From the NCBI RefSeq assembly GCF_000499845.2, contig NC_023759.2, positions 20,072,864 to 20,136,863 of the forward strand: DNA of 64,000 nt, read 5' to 3'. Of the stretch, positions 11,920 through 23,488 are shown piece by piece (positions within the stretch are counted from its first letter, which is position 1; every line of letters starts with the position of its first letter). The notes under the pieces were generated by a model. It was not told the origin of the DNA, searched no databases, and was given only the letters and a program-made list of their open reading frames with translations. The position numbers and the translations under genes are program-made. The stretch comes from Phaseolus vulgaris (lineage: Eukaryota; Streptophyta; Magnoliopsida; Fabales; Fabaceae).

Positions 11920-11996
11920 CTTTCCCTATCAAAGAAGTTGGTAAAACTCTGGTAAGCTTCAAAACTGTGGTGTATATGGGACCACGATTCCCTCGG

Positions 11997-12014
11997 GCCC
12001 CACGGTGGGCGCCA
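11997..12014 (-). other. Tat-1 primer-binding site (tRNA-Lys)
   Basis: Minus strand reads TGGCGCCCACCGTGGGGC, two bases inside the 5' LTR. It is the exact complement of the 3' end of plant tRNA-Lys including CCA, as I recall that tRNA. This fixes the element's orientation. Confidence 0.85.
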
Positions 12015-12016
12015 AA

Positions 12017-13215
12017 TGATCCTGCCGACGACTCGAACGTGGAGGAATCGCTTTGTAGCACTCTCTGTCCCGTCTACGCGACTGCGTTCTCTGCAGAATC
12101 ACCCTCAGAACCTTCTCTAGGATCTCCAAACGTGACCTGCAAAACACACAGACGGCGCCTCTAGCGGCCGTTTGCACTCCGACGATCAAGTTAGTCCACA
12201 GAACCACCAAAGATGAGAAAAACTAGTAGTGTGTGTGAAAAACTCTTGTTCTCTTTTTTTCTCGTATCCCCCCCTCAATCTCCCCTGATTCTATTTTATG
12301 TCTCTCTCCGTATCTGGGCCTAACAGAATTCTGTTATGCTTTCTGGCATGTGTCAGAACCCTGTTATGCTTTTCTGCGACAACGTACCTCTAGAATCAGT
12401 AGAGTGAGAGCGTGAGAGTCTGTGCGTGTCTGCGCGTCTCTGCGCTTGGCTGCGCCTGTCTGTACCTTTAGTGGTACGAAGTGCACCTTTATCTGGACCG
12501 CACCCCTCTCAGATGATGACACGTGGAGGCATGCCACTCACATCTAACCACACACGTGTCACCTACTGGAAGGGCTCTTAGCGCTTCTCCTTGTGCACCT
12601 AAATCATTCCCTTGCGGAGTAACTTAGGATATTTCTTCCATCTGGGTAAGTCGCATACTCTCAGGAGGACGCCGGGTGTGGCTGGTCTAGGCACACTCAC
12701 CAAGTGTTGCCCTCTGCGTAACGGCTTACCCTTCAGGGTATCGTGCACGTAATGGGTTGAGGGAATCAGCAATCACTGATTGGTTTACTAGTTCCCTCAG
12801 GCCACTCTCGTGCACGATTTCCTGAGATGTGCTCATGCGAGGTCCATGCGTAACGCTCTCGCTGGAACCTCAGTCCCATTTTAACTGCGTGTAACACGGG
12901 ACCCCGATGACCATGCACCCGATGACTGCTCAGTGCTCTATTGCTTCTCGCGTTATGCCCCCAGGCGTTAGTCTGGGAACTGGTCTGTTGGTGGCCACTT
13001 GGTTACTGACCACCGATCACCGTTCTGGGTGGTCTGTCCCCTGACCTCTCTGTCGCCTGATCTGTCGGTGGTCGCTTGGTTACTGACCCCCCGATCACCG
13101 CTCTTGGCGATCGTCTCCCTGATCTCTCTGTCACCTGGTCCACGTGTCACCCTGCGAGTGGTCCACGTGGTCCTCTACTGCTGACGTCATCGACGACCGA
13201 TGACCGATCGGATCA
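12017..13215 (-). repeat. Tat-1 5' LTR (right)
   Basis: 1199 bp, partner of 1514-2713. Right boundary GGATCA at 13210-13215, followed by the TCAAG target duplication (13216-13220). Confidence 0.95.
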
Positions 13216-13267
13216 TCAAGTATGCAAAGCAAAGGGGTTTTTTTGTCTCCATCAAACATGGGGAGAT

Positions 13268-15724
13268 TGTTGAAGATGGTTGAAGCTCATCTCTACCTAG
13301 CCTTAGTGTGTTTGATGTAGATATTAGCTAGTTTGCTTTGAAGGTTGCAATGTGCCTTAGATGATCTTGTACTTTAGGTTTGTGTGTATTCAAGGTTGCC
13401 TTTTGCTGCATGACCCATCCTAGATGCCAAATCAAGGTAGTAAGATCAAGCACATAATGAGGTTAAATGGTTTTGGAAAAGTTCTTTAAAGTTTTCTTAA
13501 AAGGTTTGATTCAGTACAAAAATAAATTTGTTTTCTTGAGAAACAATAGGTTTATTTCTACTAAGTTAATAGGCTTTTCGAAATTCTGTTAGGGCACCAA
13601 AGGTAAAGCTCAGTCTGTTATTTCAGTTAAGTTGAGCTGGCAGTTTTGTTAACATTTAACCTGTTGTTTTTAGAATCAATCTGTTGTTCTTATAACTGCT
13701 CTGAAACTGTTTTTTGAAAAGTGGTTAAGAATTGTTCTCTATAAAATAAAATGCTTTTCTCACATCAAGGCATGCTGAGCAATCACAGTTTTAACAGAGA
13801 TAAAACATTTCTTGTGTGAGGAAGAGAATTGGAAAGGTTTTTTCAATAGAAAAGAGATGTGTGCTTGTTCTTAAAGAACCTTGTGCTGGATGAAGGTGTT
13901 GGTATTGTCTTGGAGCAAATAGAACAACTGGTTTATGTTCTTGCAACACAATTTCAGGTGTAATCTTTCCCTTATTCATTCTTGTAATAGGTATAAGTGT
14001 TAGTCACTCTTTGATGAGAATCAAATAAAGGAGGCTTTTATTAATGGAGGAAGAGGACATCCACCCTCACATTTGAAGTTCTTCCTTCTAGTCTTCTCAA
14101 AATTAAAAGAAGAAATAAAATAAAGATGAGGCCCAAGCCCAAAGCCCAAGCCCAAGCCCAAGAAGGCCAAAGCCCAAAGAGCCCAAGTCCATCCCATGAG
14201 GGGCAAGGCCAAGCTTTGAAATACTCTTGTATAGTTTTAGGAGGTTTGGTTATTAAATAAAGGTGTGTGAAAATGTAAAATAAAGTCACATTGTCCATGT
14301 GACTTAGGAGAGTGGTGTAGGTGTAGTTTTTGGGAGGTGTCATAGTAGAAAAAGGTCACACCTCCCATGTGACTTGTTTTTGGTGGGAATTTCAAATGAG
14401 TTTATTTGAAATTTCCCACCTATTTTTCAGCACCTTAGGCTATAAATAGAGGTGCTTCCTTTGTAAAATTCAGATTTGAATTTTATCTAAAGAAACTATA
14501 CTCAAAATTGGAGTGAGCATTTGGAGAGCTTTGAGCTTCTTCTCTAGTCTTATCTTGAAGGACCATGGTTTCCTCAAGTGGCGGCTTCCACACTCATCTA
14601 GGAGCATCCATTCTTCTAGTGGCGTGATCATCCAACCATTCCTCCATCTTCATGAGCATTCTCTTCTCCTTCCTTTCTTCTTCTTCAATTTGTTCATGTT
14701 ATCTTGTGTTTTGAGTTGTCTAGCTTTCGGTTTTTCTATTTTCAGCACCTATATTCTGTTTTGTTTTTAATTTCTGTTTGGTTCTTTTGTTTTAAGTTCA
14801 ATTCTGTTCGGTTTCTTCTTTTCCTTCTCCTTTGTTGATTCAATTTGACAATATTTGGTTCATCCAAATGAGTTTGAGAATTGGTACTTGTTATTGGTGA
14901 GTTCTTGATTTTAGAACCATGATCCAACTTCTAAGAAAGTGCCTCTATATTTTCCAGCTCAAGGTGATTCCTCAAAGTGTCAAGAATCTTGTTCTATGTG
15001 GCTATTGGAATCACATCACTCTTGATAGGGTTTCTTGGAGTGCAAGGTGTGCTGGAATAGTGTTTTTCAACAGTGTTTGTTGAAGTTCTTGAAGGGTTCA
15101 AGAGCTGTTGTGTATACTGTAATTGATTGTATCTGTTTTAGTGGATTTCACCTTGGAGTAAGGTGAACTGGACGTAGCTCTTGATGAGTGAACCAGTATA
15201 AAACTCTCTTGTGTTTCTCTTCTTATCCCTGCACTTGTTTATGGTTTTGCTTAATTCTGTCAAGAACGAAATCTGTTCATTTGAAATCAAATCTGTTAAT
15301 TCTGGGCTTAATAAAAACTGTTCTTCTTAATCTGGAAAAGTTCTCTAATCATAAACAAAGCTTTTGAATATAAGTTTGTAATTGAATTAAGAACCAATAG
15401 GTTTCTTCATAAAATTCATGTAAAAGATTCATTGTCTTTAAAGCTTTGTGTTGAATAAATTTGATTGTTCTTTTGGTATAGTGTGTGTTCTTCAAAACTG
15501 TTAAAAGTGAACCAATCTGATTTAGCTATCTTTCACTATCTGGTCTTAATCCCAATCTAGTGCAGTTCTGTTTGTGTTAGACTGTTTTGAAGAATCAATC
15601 TGTTCATTCTAAAATCAATCTGTTCTTTTACCTCTGATATACTGAAAACAATTTGTGTTTGCAAAAATTTTATATGTTCAATTCACCCCTTCCCTCTTGA
15701 CCTTAGACATTAATAGACCCAACA
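13268..15724 (+). repeat. 3' LTR of the outer SIRE-like element, split by a solo LTR
   Basis: Begins TGTTGAAG right after the purine tract CATGGGGAGAT and ends CCCAACA. Without the inserted solo LTR (14012-15018 plus one target copy) it is about 1.4 kb. AT-rich, with many CTGTT-type short repeats; no gene. Its right edge abuts the interrupted copia LTR, as expected for an insertion there. Confidence 0.6.
14012..15018 (+). repeat. Solo LTR, 1007 bp, target duplication CTCTT
   Basis: TGATGAGAATC...TCACATCA flanked by CTCTT at 14007-14011 and 15019-15023. A TATA box (TATAAATA, 14441-14448) lies near the middle, fitting a U3-R boundary in plus orientation. A simple GCCCAA repeat runs through about 14130-14180. 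There is no internal region, so it is a solo LTR made by LTR-LTR recombination. It resembles the NA-1/NA-2 LTRs in layout (AAGCCCAAG-rich U3) but I cannot place it in a family. Confidence 0.75.
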
Positions 15725-16422
15725 AAGAACACATATCACTTCTCAGCAAGCACACAAAGTTCTTTCAACAGATACAGGAATTACACTTGTTACAGAAACA
15801 AATCTGAAATCAATACAAGCAGAAAATCCTAGCTCACACTCTTTGATCAATCTCAATCTTTAAGCAATCTCAACTCTTTCTCTTTTTCAAAAACAGTAAG
15901 TAAGTCAAAAACTCAAATATGTTTTTCTGTATATATTCAAAGATATTGTTTGTTATCAAATCTTAACAAACTCTTTATTGCATTTAAAGATTGGTCAAAG
16001 CATTAAAAACTGGAGCGTAAACAGTTGAAAAATCATTTAATGCTCAGTCAAAGCACAAACCATTTTTCTGTTATGGTACCAAAAAAAACAATCGGTTATT
16101 TCCTCGAATCAATCGGTTGTTTTGGTTTTGACAGCAAGTCAACCATAAAAACAGTTTTCAACCTTTTCTAAAAATACCTAAGTATAAAACAATCGATTGT
16201 TTCGACAAAACAACAGGTTGTTTTTCACTTAGCTTGAAAAACACTTTTCTTTTAAAAAGATTGAGAATGCCTATGCTTTGGATTCAATCAAAAGTGGATT
16301 ACATAAACAATCTACCCCAGATCCTATCTGAGACAGCTCAGCAACAACAAGCACAACTTAGCCTTCATCATCCTTCAAAGGGGTTTGGATTCTTCAAAGC
16401 TTGAACACCACTTGGTTCAATA
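15725..16422 (-). repeat. Copia 3' LTR, truncated at its left end
   Basis: Collinear with about 21470-22163 of the other LTR (for example CAAAGTTCTTTCAA, GGTACCAAAAAAAACAATC). The end next to the PPT is mutated (TTCAATA instead of TTCAACA). The missing roughly 450 bp should lie left of the window, across the inserted SIRE-like element. Confidence 0.8.
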
Positions 16423-16770
16423 ATCTCCCCATATTTGATGAAGACAAATCACTGGTGCTTATGTTTGATCTGATTGAATCCGAAGCAGTACCTGCAAAAC
16501 TAGCATACATACAGTCTAATGCTTCTTACAGTAGCAGGTTAGATTTTCACATATTCAAAGCATAAATCCTGATAAACAATCAGTTGTTTACTTGAAACAA
16601 TCGGTTGTTTACTCGAAACAATCGGTTGTTTCTATCAACAGCAGCAGAAAATAGTTTTATATTAGAGATTTTAATCATAATTAAAAAATTTCAGATAAGG
16701 ATACACAAGACCAATTAATTATCCCCCTATTTGTCTTCACAAATAGACTTTAACATGTATCAAAACAGAT
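16423..16770 (-). other. Copia 3' non-coding region and polypurine tract
   Basis: The PPT (ATGGGGAGAT on minus, about 16423-16434) touches the left LTR. The rest holds three copies of the CAATCGGTTGTTT motif and no gene. Confidence 0.55.
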
Positions 16771-19700
16771 TTAGGAGAGATTATTAAGATCAAGGATACC
16801 TAACTCATTTCTTAAGAAGAAAAACCTCTCTTTTGGTAGTGGTTTTGTGAAGATGTCAGCTAACTGCAGTTTGGTTTCCACAAACTTCACTTCACAGTTC
16901 CCATTGTTTACGTGATCCTTGATGAAATGATGCTTTATCTCAATATGTTTGGTCCTTGAGTGCTGAATCTGATTTTTGGTAAGATTGATGGCACTTGTGT
17001 TATCACACATCAAAGGGACTTTGCTGATTTTCAATCCAAAGTCTGCAAGTTGTTTGAGCCATTGAATCTGTGCACAACAGCTTCCAGCAGCTATATACTC
17101 AACCTCAACAGTAAGCAACACATGCTTGCTTCTTGCTATGCCATGAAATTAGGCTTGAGCGAAGAAGGTGGCACGTGCCACTTATGCTCTTTCTATCTAG
17201 CTTTCAACCTACAAAGTTAGAACTTGAATAACCAATTAAATGAATTGGAGAGTGAGAAGGATACCATAACCCAACAGATGATGTTCCTTTGAGATATTTC
17301 AGAATTCTTTTTGCAGCTTTGAAGTGTGACTCTTTAGGATTTGCTTGATATCTAGCACAAAGGAACACGACAAACATGATGTCCGGCGTACTAGTTGTTA
17401 GATATAGCAAAAAGCCAATCAATCCTCTGTATTTGGTTTGATCTACACTCTTTCCAGCAGCATCAGCATCCATGTAGCAGCTTGATGGCATTGGAGTGTT
17501 TGCTTCTTTGCAACTCTCCATTTCAAATTTCTTGAGAATCTCCTTGCAATACTTTGATTGACATAGAAAGATCCCATCCTTTGTTTTCTTAACCTGCAAT
17601 CTAAGAAAGAAAGAAAGTTCTCCCATCATAGACATTTCAAACTCACCTTTCATTGCAGCCACAAATTCTTCACACAAACTATCTTGTGTAGCACCAAAGA
17701 TGATATCATGAACATAGATTTGCACAAGAATTATTTCTGAATTTGACTTCTTGATGAAGAGAGTGTTTTCTACCATTCCCCTTTCATAACCATGAGATAT
17801 CAAAAAGTTGTTATGCCTCTTATACCACTGCCTTGGAGCTTGCTTCAATCCATACAAAGCTTTCTTCAACTTGAAGACATGGTTGGGATGCTTATGATCT
17901 TCAAAGCCCGGTGGTTGATCTACATACACTTCCTCGTTGATGTAGCCATTTAAGAAGGCACTCTTGACATCCATTTGGAAGATTTTGAAACCACTCCTAC
18001 ACGCAAAAGCCAACAGCAACCTCACAGCCTCCAACCTTGTAACAGGGGCAAAGGTTTGACCATAGTCTATGCCCTCCTCTTGATTGTAGCCTTTGGCAAC
18101 TAGCCTTGCTTTGTTCCTTGTGATCACACCATCTTCATCTAACTTGTTCCTTAACACCCACTTTGAACCAATTATGTTCATCTCATCTATTCTAGGGACA
18201 AGAAACCATACCGCATTCCTTGCAAACTGATTCAACTCTTCATGCATAGCTTCAACCCACTTCTCATCCTCGAGAGCTTTATCAATTGACTTTTGTTCAA
18301 TTTGTGAGACGAAAGTTGTGTGCCTGCAGAAGTTTGAGATGGAGCTTCGTGTGGATACACCTTCCTTTATCTGCCCTATGATGTTTTCCACTGACAGATC
18401 TCTATGAATCCTCCACTCTTTGGGCAACTCACTCTGTTGCAGAATTTCAATCGGTTGTTTCTACGAATCAACCGGTTGTTTTTCTGCACAGATTTCCAAC
18501 TTCTCCAAACTGATGCTCTGTTCATCCTCTTTAGCTTTGGTCTTCGGGATTTGGATGTTTCTGTGATCTACCTCATTAAAGACAACGTGAACTGATTCTT
18601 CTACAGTCATCAACCTGTTATTGTAGACTCTATATGCATGACTTGTGAGAGAATACCCTATGAAAATGCCAAGATCCGCTTTCTCATCAAACTTCCCCAA
18701 GTTTTCCTTTCCATTGTTGAGAACGAAACAACCGCAGCCAAAAACTCTGAGATGGTTGATGTTAGGCTTCCTTCCATTGAAGAGTTCATATGGATTTTCT
18801 TCAAAATGGGCCTAATAAGCACTCTATTCATCACATAACAAGAAGTGTTCACTGCATCTGTCCAAAAGTACTTAGGAAGAGATGATTCACTAAGCATTGT
18901 CCTTGCTAGCTCTTCAAGAGACCTGTTTTTCCTTTCTACCACACCATTCCGTTGTGGAGTTCTTGGAGCAGAGAAGTTGTGCAGAATCCCTGTCTTTTCA
19001 CAAAACTTGCTGAACTTCTCATTTTGGAATTCTCCCCCATGATCACTTCTAATAGAGCCTATGTTGTAGTTCTTTGTATTTTGCAACCTTCTTGCTAGCT
19101 CTTGAATGCAGAGAAGACATCACTCTTTGATTCCAAGAAAAAAGTCCAAGTGAACCTAGAAAAGTCATCAACAATAAGAAGAGCATAATAATTTCCACCA
19201 AGACTCATAGTTCTTGAGGATCAAAAGAGATCCATGTGAAGAAGTTCAAGAGGTTTTAAAGAAGAAACAACATTTTTTATTTTAAAAGAACTTTTCACTT
19301 GTTTCCCTTTTTGGCACGCTTCACAAATGTGATCCCTCTCAAACTTGAGCTTTGGTAACCCAATCACAAGATTGCTTGAAATTAACTTGTTCAAGTGATT
19401 CATGTGAATATGAACAATTCTTCTATGCCAAAGCCAAGATTCATCTTGCTTGGATAGAAGACATCCAATTGAACATGGTGAAGAGATATCTAGAAGATAC
19501 ACATTATTGACTCTCTTACCTACCAACATTACCTCTTTGGTGTTGTGTAGACAGATTTCACATGTGTTTGACTTGAACATCACTTGATATCCCTTGTCAC
19601 ATAGTTGGCTAATGCTCAACAGATTGTGCTTTAGACCTTCTACATAGAGCACATGATGGATGACCAAGATGACTTTGTCTCCTATGGATCCTCTCCCAAT

Positions 19701-19871
19701 AATCCTTCCTTTATTGTCGTCCCCATAGGTGACATGCCCTTCTTGCTTAAAGGAGAGATGCTCAGGAACTTTGATTTGTCCCCTGTCATGTGCTTGGAGC
19801 ATCCATTGTCCAAGTAACATTGTTGCTTGTTCTCCTCCAAGATTTCCTACAAAGAAGATTTTCAAGTACAA
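16771..19871 (-). pseudogene. pol: Copia pol: protease, integrase, RT, RNase H (fragmented)
   Basis: Read right to left. 19871-19221: protease remnant and pre-integrase zinc region (HHVLYVEGLKHNLLSISQL, SWLWHRR, CEACQKGKQ). 19086-18658: integrase core (RSDHGGEFQNEKF, APRTPQRNGVVERKNRSL). 18427-17204: RT (WVEAMHEELNQF, ARLVAKGYNQEEGIDYGQTF, QMDVKSAFLNGYINEEVYV, ALYGLKQAPRQWY). Its catalytic YVDD has become YVHD. 17121-16771: RNase H (EVEYIAAGSCCAQIQWLKQL, RTKHIEIKHHFIKDHV, LADIFTKPL). Breaks between segments mean no intact polyprotein. Confidence 0.9.
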
Positions 19872-20899
19872 AGATTTGGTCCCCTTATGAATGTGGGTCC
19901 ATTTTGTTTACATTCATCAATTGAATCTTTATTGCACTTAGGAATCCACTTTATAAAGCCCCTAGGAACAATATATTTTCTGATTTTATAGAACCTCACA
20001 GAATGGCCTCTTTTCATGCAATAGAAGCATGTAACAATCGATTGTTTTGATGGTCCAATCGGTTGTTTTTCTGGCATTTTCGAAAATGATTTTGAAAATC
20101 TATCTTGTTTGTTTTGTGGGGTAAAACCCAATCCAGCTTTTCCAAAGACACAGTTTTGAGATGCCAAGACATTCTCAAAGTTGGATTGACCTTTGGAAAG
20201 CTTATCCACAGTTTTAACAAGATAGTGGACCTTCTTTTCAAGATTTTCATAATTTTCACAAACAAGAGTATCACAATTGCAAAAGGAGTTTTTGTAAACA
20301 ATTTCAAGGTTTTCAAAATCTAGTTTCGAATTTTCTAATTCCTCTTCCAGTGATTTTACTCTGTTTTCAAGCCAGCTATTCATTCCCTTTAACCGATTGT
20401 TCAAGAGGGCCAATCGGTTGGCTTCTTCATGTGTTTCTTGAAAGGCTTGAAGCAATTGACTATAATTTTCAGAGTTTGAGGAGTTAGATGAACTTACACT
20501 ACTTGAGTCATCCTCCATTCTGGCCATGAAGCAGAGGTTTAGGCTTTTCTTGTTTTGCCTTCTTTTCCTTCTTGCTTGACTCTTTGACCTTGCCTCCTTT
20601 GGTTCATTGTTTCCATGAGCAGCCTTGAGTGTGTCCCACATCTCTTTAGCAGTTTTGCATTTTGATACCCTGAAAAACTCATTAGTATCTAGTGCAGAAG
20701 CTATTATGTTTTGAGCAGTACAATCAAGCTTGGCCATTTTACATTCATCATTGGTCCATTGAGACCAAGGTTTTGCAATGAAAGAACCATTCTTGTTAAT
20801 TTTTGGAATGTAAGGACCATTCTCAATTGAATCCCAAATTCCTTTATCAATAGATTCCACAAAGATTTTCATTCTGGCTTCCCAGTACTTGTAATTCAA
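19862..20899 (-). pseudogene. gag: Copia gag
   Basis: Open for 345 codons. The N-terminal UBN2-type gag core is recognisable (NYKYWEARMKIFVESIDKGI, KTAKEMWDTLKAAHG). A Ser/Asn-rich linker and a coiled coil follow (LLNNRLKGMNSWLENRVKSL), then a zinc knuckle CFYCMKRGHSVRFYK whose last Cys is replaced by Tyr. Codons just upstream (minus strand of about 20900-20930) still encode gag-like residues, so the present Met is internal to the original N-terminus. Confidence 0.82.
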
Positions 20900-21002
20900 T
20901 CCAAGAATAAAGGTGGTTTGTAGATTGAAGCACCTTCCTCAAAAGATTGTTTTTTATCCTTAGAAAAAAGATTTTTGGATCAACTTGAATAACTTTCAAG
21001 AA

Positions 21003-21019
21003 CCAAGCTCTTGATACCA
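21003..21019 (-). other. Copia primer-binding site (initiator tRNA-Met type)
   Basis: Minus strand TGGTATCAAGAGCTTGG, two bases inside the LTR. It matches the usual TGGTATCAGAGC pattern apart from one extra A. Confidence 0.75.
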
Positions 21020-21021
21020 AT

Positions 21022-22163
21022 TGTTAGAATGTATGGCTTTAAACTAGAGGGGGGGGGTGTGAATGGTTTAAAGAGGTATTTCGAAAACTTTTAAGCCTTG
21101 AATGAAATTACTTCGAGAATATCTTGATTAAGAAATCAGTTTTTCAAAACACAAAGCTAAAAGCACAACACCAACAAAACAATCGGTTGTTTCACAGAAA
21201 CAATCGGTTGTTTATACCAGTTTACAAATATAAAAATTGAATTTAAACAGTTAAGGGATAGAGAAAATTTACACAGAGATTTATATTGGTTCACTCTAAA
21301 CCCAGAGCTACATCCATTCTTCTCAGAAACCACTGAGGAATACCACTAAGAAATCAAACCTAGATCACTTACAACACAACCAAGAAAGTGTCCTTGATTC
21401 CCTCAAAACACACACTTCTCTTGGCCAACACACCAACACTAAGAATGTTGATCATGGTCCCCTCTAGAACACAAAACACTTCTCAGCAAACATACAAAGT
21501 TCTTTCAATAGATACAAGAATTACACTTGTTACAGAAACAAATTTGAAATCAATAGAAGCATAAAATCCTAGCTCACACTCTTTGATCAATCTCAATCTC
21601 TACGCAATCTCAACTCTTTCTCTTTTTCAAAAACAGTAAGTTAGTCAAAAACTCAAATATGTTTTTCTTTATATATTCAAAGATGTTGTTTGTTATCAAA
21701 TCTTAACAAAACTATTTATTGCATTTAAAGATTGGTCAAAGCATTAAAAACTGGAGCATAAACACTTGGAAAATCATTTAATGCTCAGTCAAAGCACAAA
21801 CCATTTTTCTGTTATGGTACCAAAAAAAACAATCAGTTGTTTCCTCGAATCAATTGGTTGTTTTGGTTTTGACAGCAAGTCAACCATAAAAACAGTTTTC
21901 AACCTTTTCTAAAAACACCTAATTATAAAACAATCGGTTGTTTCGACAAAATAACAGGTTGTTTTTCACTTAGTTTGAAAAATACTTTTCTTTTAAAAAG
22001 ATTGAGAATTCCTATGCTTTGGATTCAATCAAGAGTGGATTACATAAACAATCTACCCCAGATCCTATCTAAGACAGCTCAGCAATAGCAAACAAAACTT
22101 AGCCTTCAACATCCTTCAAAGGGGTTTGGATTCTTCAAAGCTTGAACACCACTTGGTTCAACA
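21022..22163 (-). repeat. Copia 5' LTR (right), 1142 bp
   Basis: TGTTAGAATG...GGTTCAACA on plus, adjacent to the PBS. The portion from about 21470 matches 15725-16422. Contains a 9-base G run near 21050. Confidence 0.85.
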
Positions 22164-22281
22164 CTGGTATCATTCTGGAGGGGCCCAATGGAATGTTGAT
22201 TGAGCAGGCCCTTATATATGCTTTTAAGGCTAGCACTAACCAAGCTGAGTACGAAGCGCTGGTAGCTGGGATGTTGTTAGC
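22164..22281 (+). pseudogene. Scrap of Tat RNase H
   Basis: Translates to ILEGPNGMLIEQALIYAFKA then STNQAEYEALVAGMLLA, the second (archaeal-type) RNase H of Tat pol including its catalytic Glu. It is cut on the left by the copia LTR and on the right by the Tat-2 LTR. It is the landing site of both insertions and represents a still older Tat element. Confidence 0.8.
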
Positions 22282-23080
22282 TGTACCGCCCTGGTAGTCG
22301 GAAGTGATGACGTGGCCTCAAGCTACAGTATAGGCGTGTTGACAAGGTGCCAGGTTGGCAGAAGGGAAGGAAGTCGGGGGGCTCGTGAAGTCGCCAGTTA
22401 TTAAGTTGGCGTGTTCCGATCTCCAGCATACCAGAATCGGCGATCACCGGGTTAAAGATGAAGTCGTCAGATGTAGACTCAGGCGACCTAGTGATTGGAG
22501 ATCGCCAGAGCAAGCACATCGCCAGAGATGAAGGTGGTGCAGATTATGAAGGCGGCCGGCGAGACCACAGGGAAGGTGTATGAAGGCACCCTAACTCGCC
22601 AGTTCCAGTAGAGATCGCACTCCCAAGTTAGCTATGTACTGGGCAGCACCATGCATAAATAACTTAGCCAAAGAGAGAGTCAGGAGTAGCGCCCAAGTCA
22701 AGGAGCCTCCAGATGATGGCACGTGTACAGTTAGATGCGAGCCACGTGTCCAAGTCTGTAATTTCCAGGAGAGAGAAAGCAACCAGGTATATAAGAGTTC
22801 TCAACGAACTTTCTGAGGTACGCACATTCAGATTATACTCTTTACGCTTGCGGGTTATAGAGCTTACTGTGAGAGAGAATTTGCACGGTTCTTGTTCTCT
22901 TAGTATTTGGTGATTCGGTCACTGACTTGGGCGTTGGAGTGCGATCGGCCGCAGCGGCGCCGCTCTGTTTCTTTGCAGGTTCTTGAGGTGGATCTCGAAG
23001 AGGAACGGAGGTGTGAAGCGGTGCACACGTCGATCCTTTGACGAGGTAGTTTCCAGCGTTCTGGTCAACAGGCAGGATCA
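22282..23080 (+). repeat. Tat-2 5' LTR
   Basis: 799 bp, TGTACCGCCCTGG...CAGGCAGGATCA. TATA box TATATAAG at 22790-22797, with ACGTG cores shortly upstream (GCACGTGTACAG, GCCACGTGTCC). Homologous to 36140-37024, 48794-49588 and 60253-61046. Confidence 0.93.
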
Positions 23081-23082
23081 TC

Positions 23083-23100
23083 AGGCGCCCACCGTGGGGC
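23083..23100 (+). other. Tat-2 primer-binding site (tRNA-Lys type)
   Basis: AGGCGCCCACCGTGGGGC, identical to Tat-C and differing from the Tat-1 site only in the first base (A for T), so the terminal A of the tRNA CCA would be unpaired. Confidence 0.8.
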
Positions 23101-23488
23101 CGTGTAAAACTTGCTCCCATCCACAGCATGAGTTCTTGAAGGTTTTCGAAGTTTTCTGCGTGGTTGTGTGCTGGTGCAACCATCGTTCGCTTTTTGCTTG
23201 AAATTTGTTCGGTAAATTCGCGTTTTATACCGTTCGTTTGGGTTTCGATCGGTGAAGGGAGGTTTTCCTGCTGTTTACGCGTAATTTGTTCGGTGGAGTT
23301 GCGTTCTTTCGCTCGTTTGGTGATCCGTGGGAAGAGCAGTGGTTTCTGGTGGAGTTGCAGGTTTCTTTGGAGGTAGCGGTGTTCTTGAGTTTCCTTGCGA
23401 AGTTTCGCGCAATTTCTTCCGATTGATCGCTGAATCAATCGTAGCTGAAGCAAGTGTTGTTCGCTGCATTTTGTGATTCGTTAAGTTC

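Larger units (their letters stand above)
1514..13215 (-). mobile_element. Tat-1: full-length Tat-type Ty3/gypsy retrotransposon
   Basis: Complete element on the minus strand. LTRs lie at 1514-2713 and 12017-13215, flanked by the 5-bp direct repeat TCAAG at 1509-1513 and 13216-13220. The PBS (11997-12014 on minus) is complementary to the 3' end of plant tRNA-Lys. A polypurine tract abuts the left LTR (2714-2725). Order in element sense: LTR, PBS, gag, protease, RT, two RNase H modules, integrase, repeat spacer, an antisense gene (plus strand, 3323-5579), PPT, LTR. The second RNase H and the antisense ORF are hallmarks of the Tat lineage. gag-pol has two stops (TGA 11155-11157, TAA 10446-10448) and two frameshifts, so it is inactive. 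The LTRs differ at roughly two dozen positions by eye. Confidence 0.93.
1..15724 (+). mobile_element. SIRE/copia-like LTR element, 5' end outside window, non-autonomous
   Basis: The element is read on the plus strand: a coding region at 76-1160, a polypurine tract at 13253-13267 (ends ATGGGGAGAT) and a 3' LTR at 13268-15724 that begins TGTTGAAG and ends CCCAACA. It is interrupted by Tat-1 (1514-13215) and a solo LTR (14012-15018). It ends exactly where the neighbouring copia element's left LTR resumes in mid-sequence (15725), so I infer that it inserted into that LTR and that its own 5' LTR lies left of base 1. No pol gene of its own is visible, so it looks non-autonomous, although pol could lie off-window. 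The copia/SIRE assignment rests on the PPT and LTR-start style and is tentative. Confidence 0.6.
16081..21970. repeat. Dispersed near-palindromic motif AACAATCGGTTGTT in the copia element
   Basis: About 19 copies or close variants, often in pairs 15-25 bp apart: near 16089, 16110, 16190, 16212, 16580, 16600, 16618, 18448, 18469, 20035, 20057, 20390, 20410, 21178, 21200, 21828, 21848, 21929 and 21953. They occur in LTRs, non-coding stretches and even coding parts of gag and pol. Two (near 16190 and 20035) are perfect palindromes AACAATCGATTGTT. Copies are rare elsewhere in the window. Confidence 0.6.
15725..22163 (-). mobile_element. Ty1/copia retrotransposon, decayed
   Basis: Minus-strand element with gag (20899-19862), protease/integrase, RT and RNase H (down to 16771). 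The right LTR (21022-22163) is complete; the left LTR survives only as 15725-16422 because the SIRE-like element inserted in it. The PBS is at 21003-21019. Domain order gag-PR-IN-RT-RH is that of copia. Reading-frame breaks throughout and a mutated RT active site (YVHD) show it is dead. Confidence 0.88.

Noticed and set aside
14041..14343. Minus-strand frame rich in Gly/Leu/Trp (GLGLGFGLG) as a membrane protein
   Set aside because: It arises from the simple GCCCAA repeat within the solo LTR 14012-15018.
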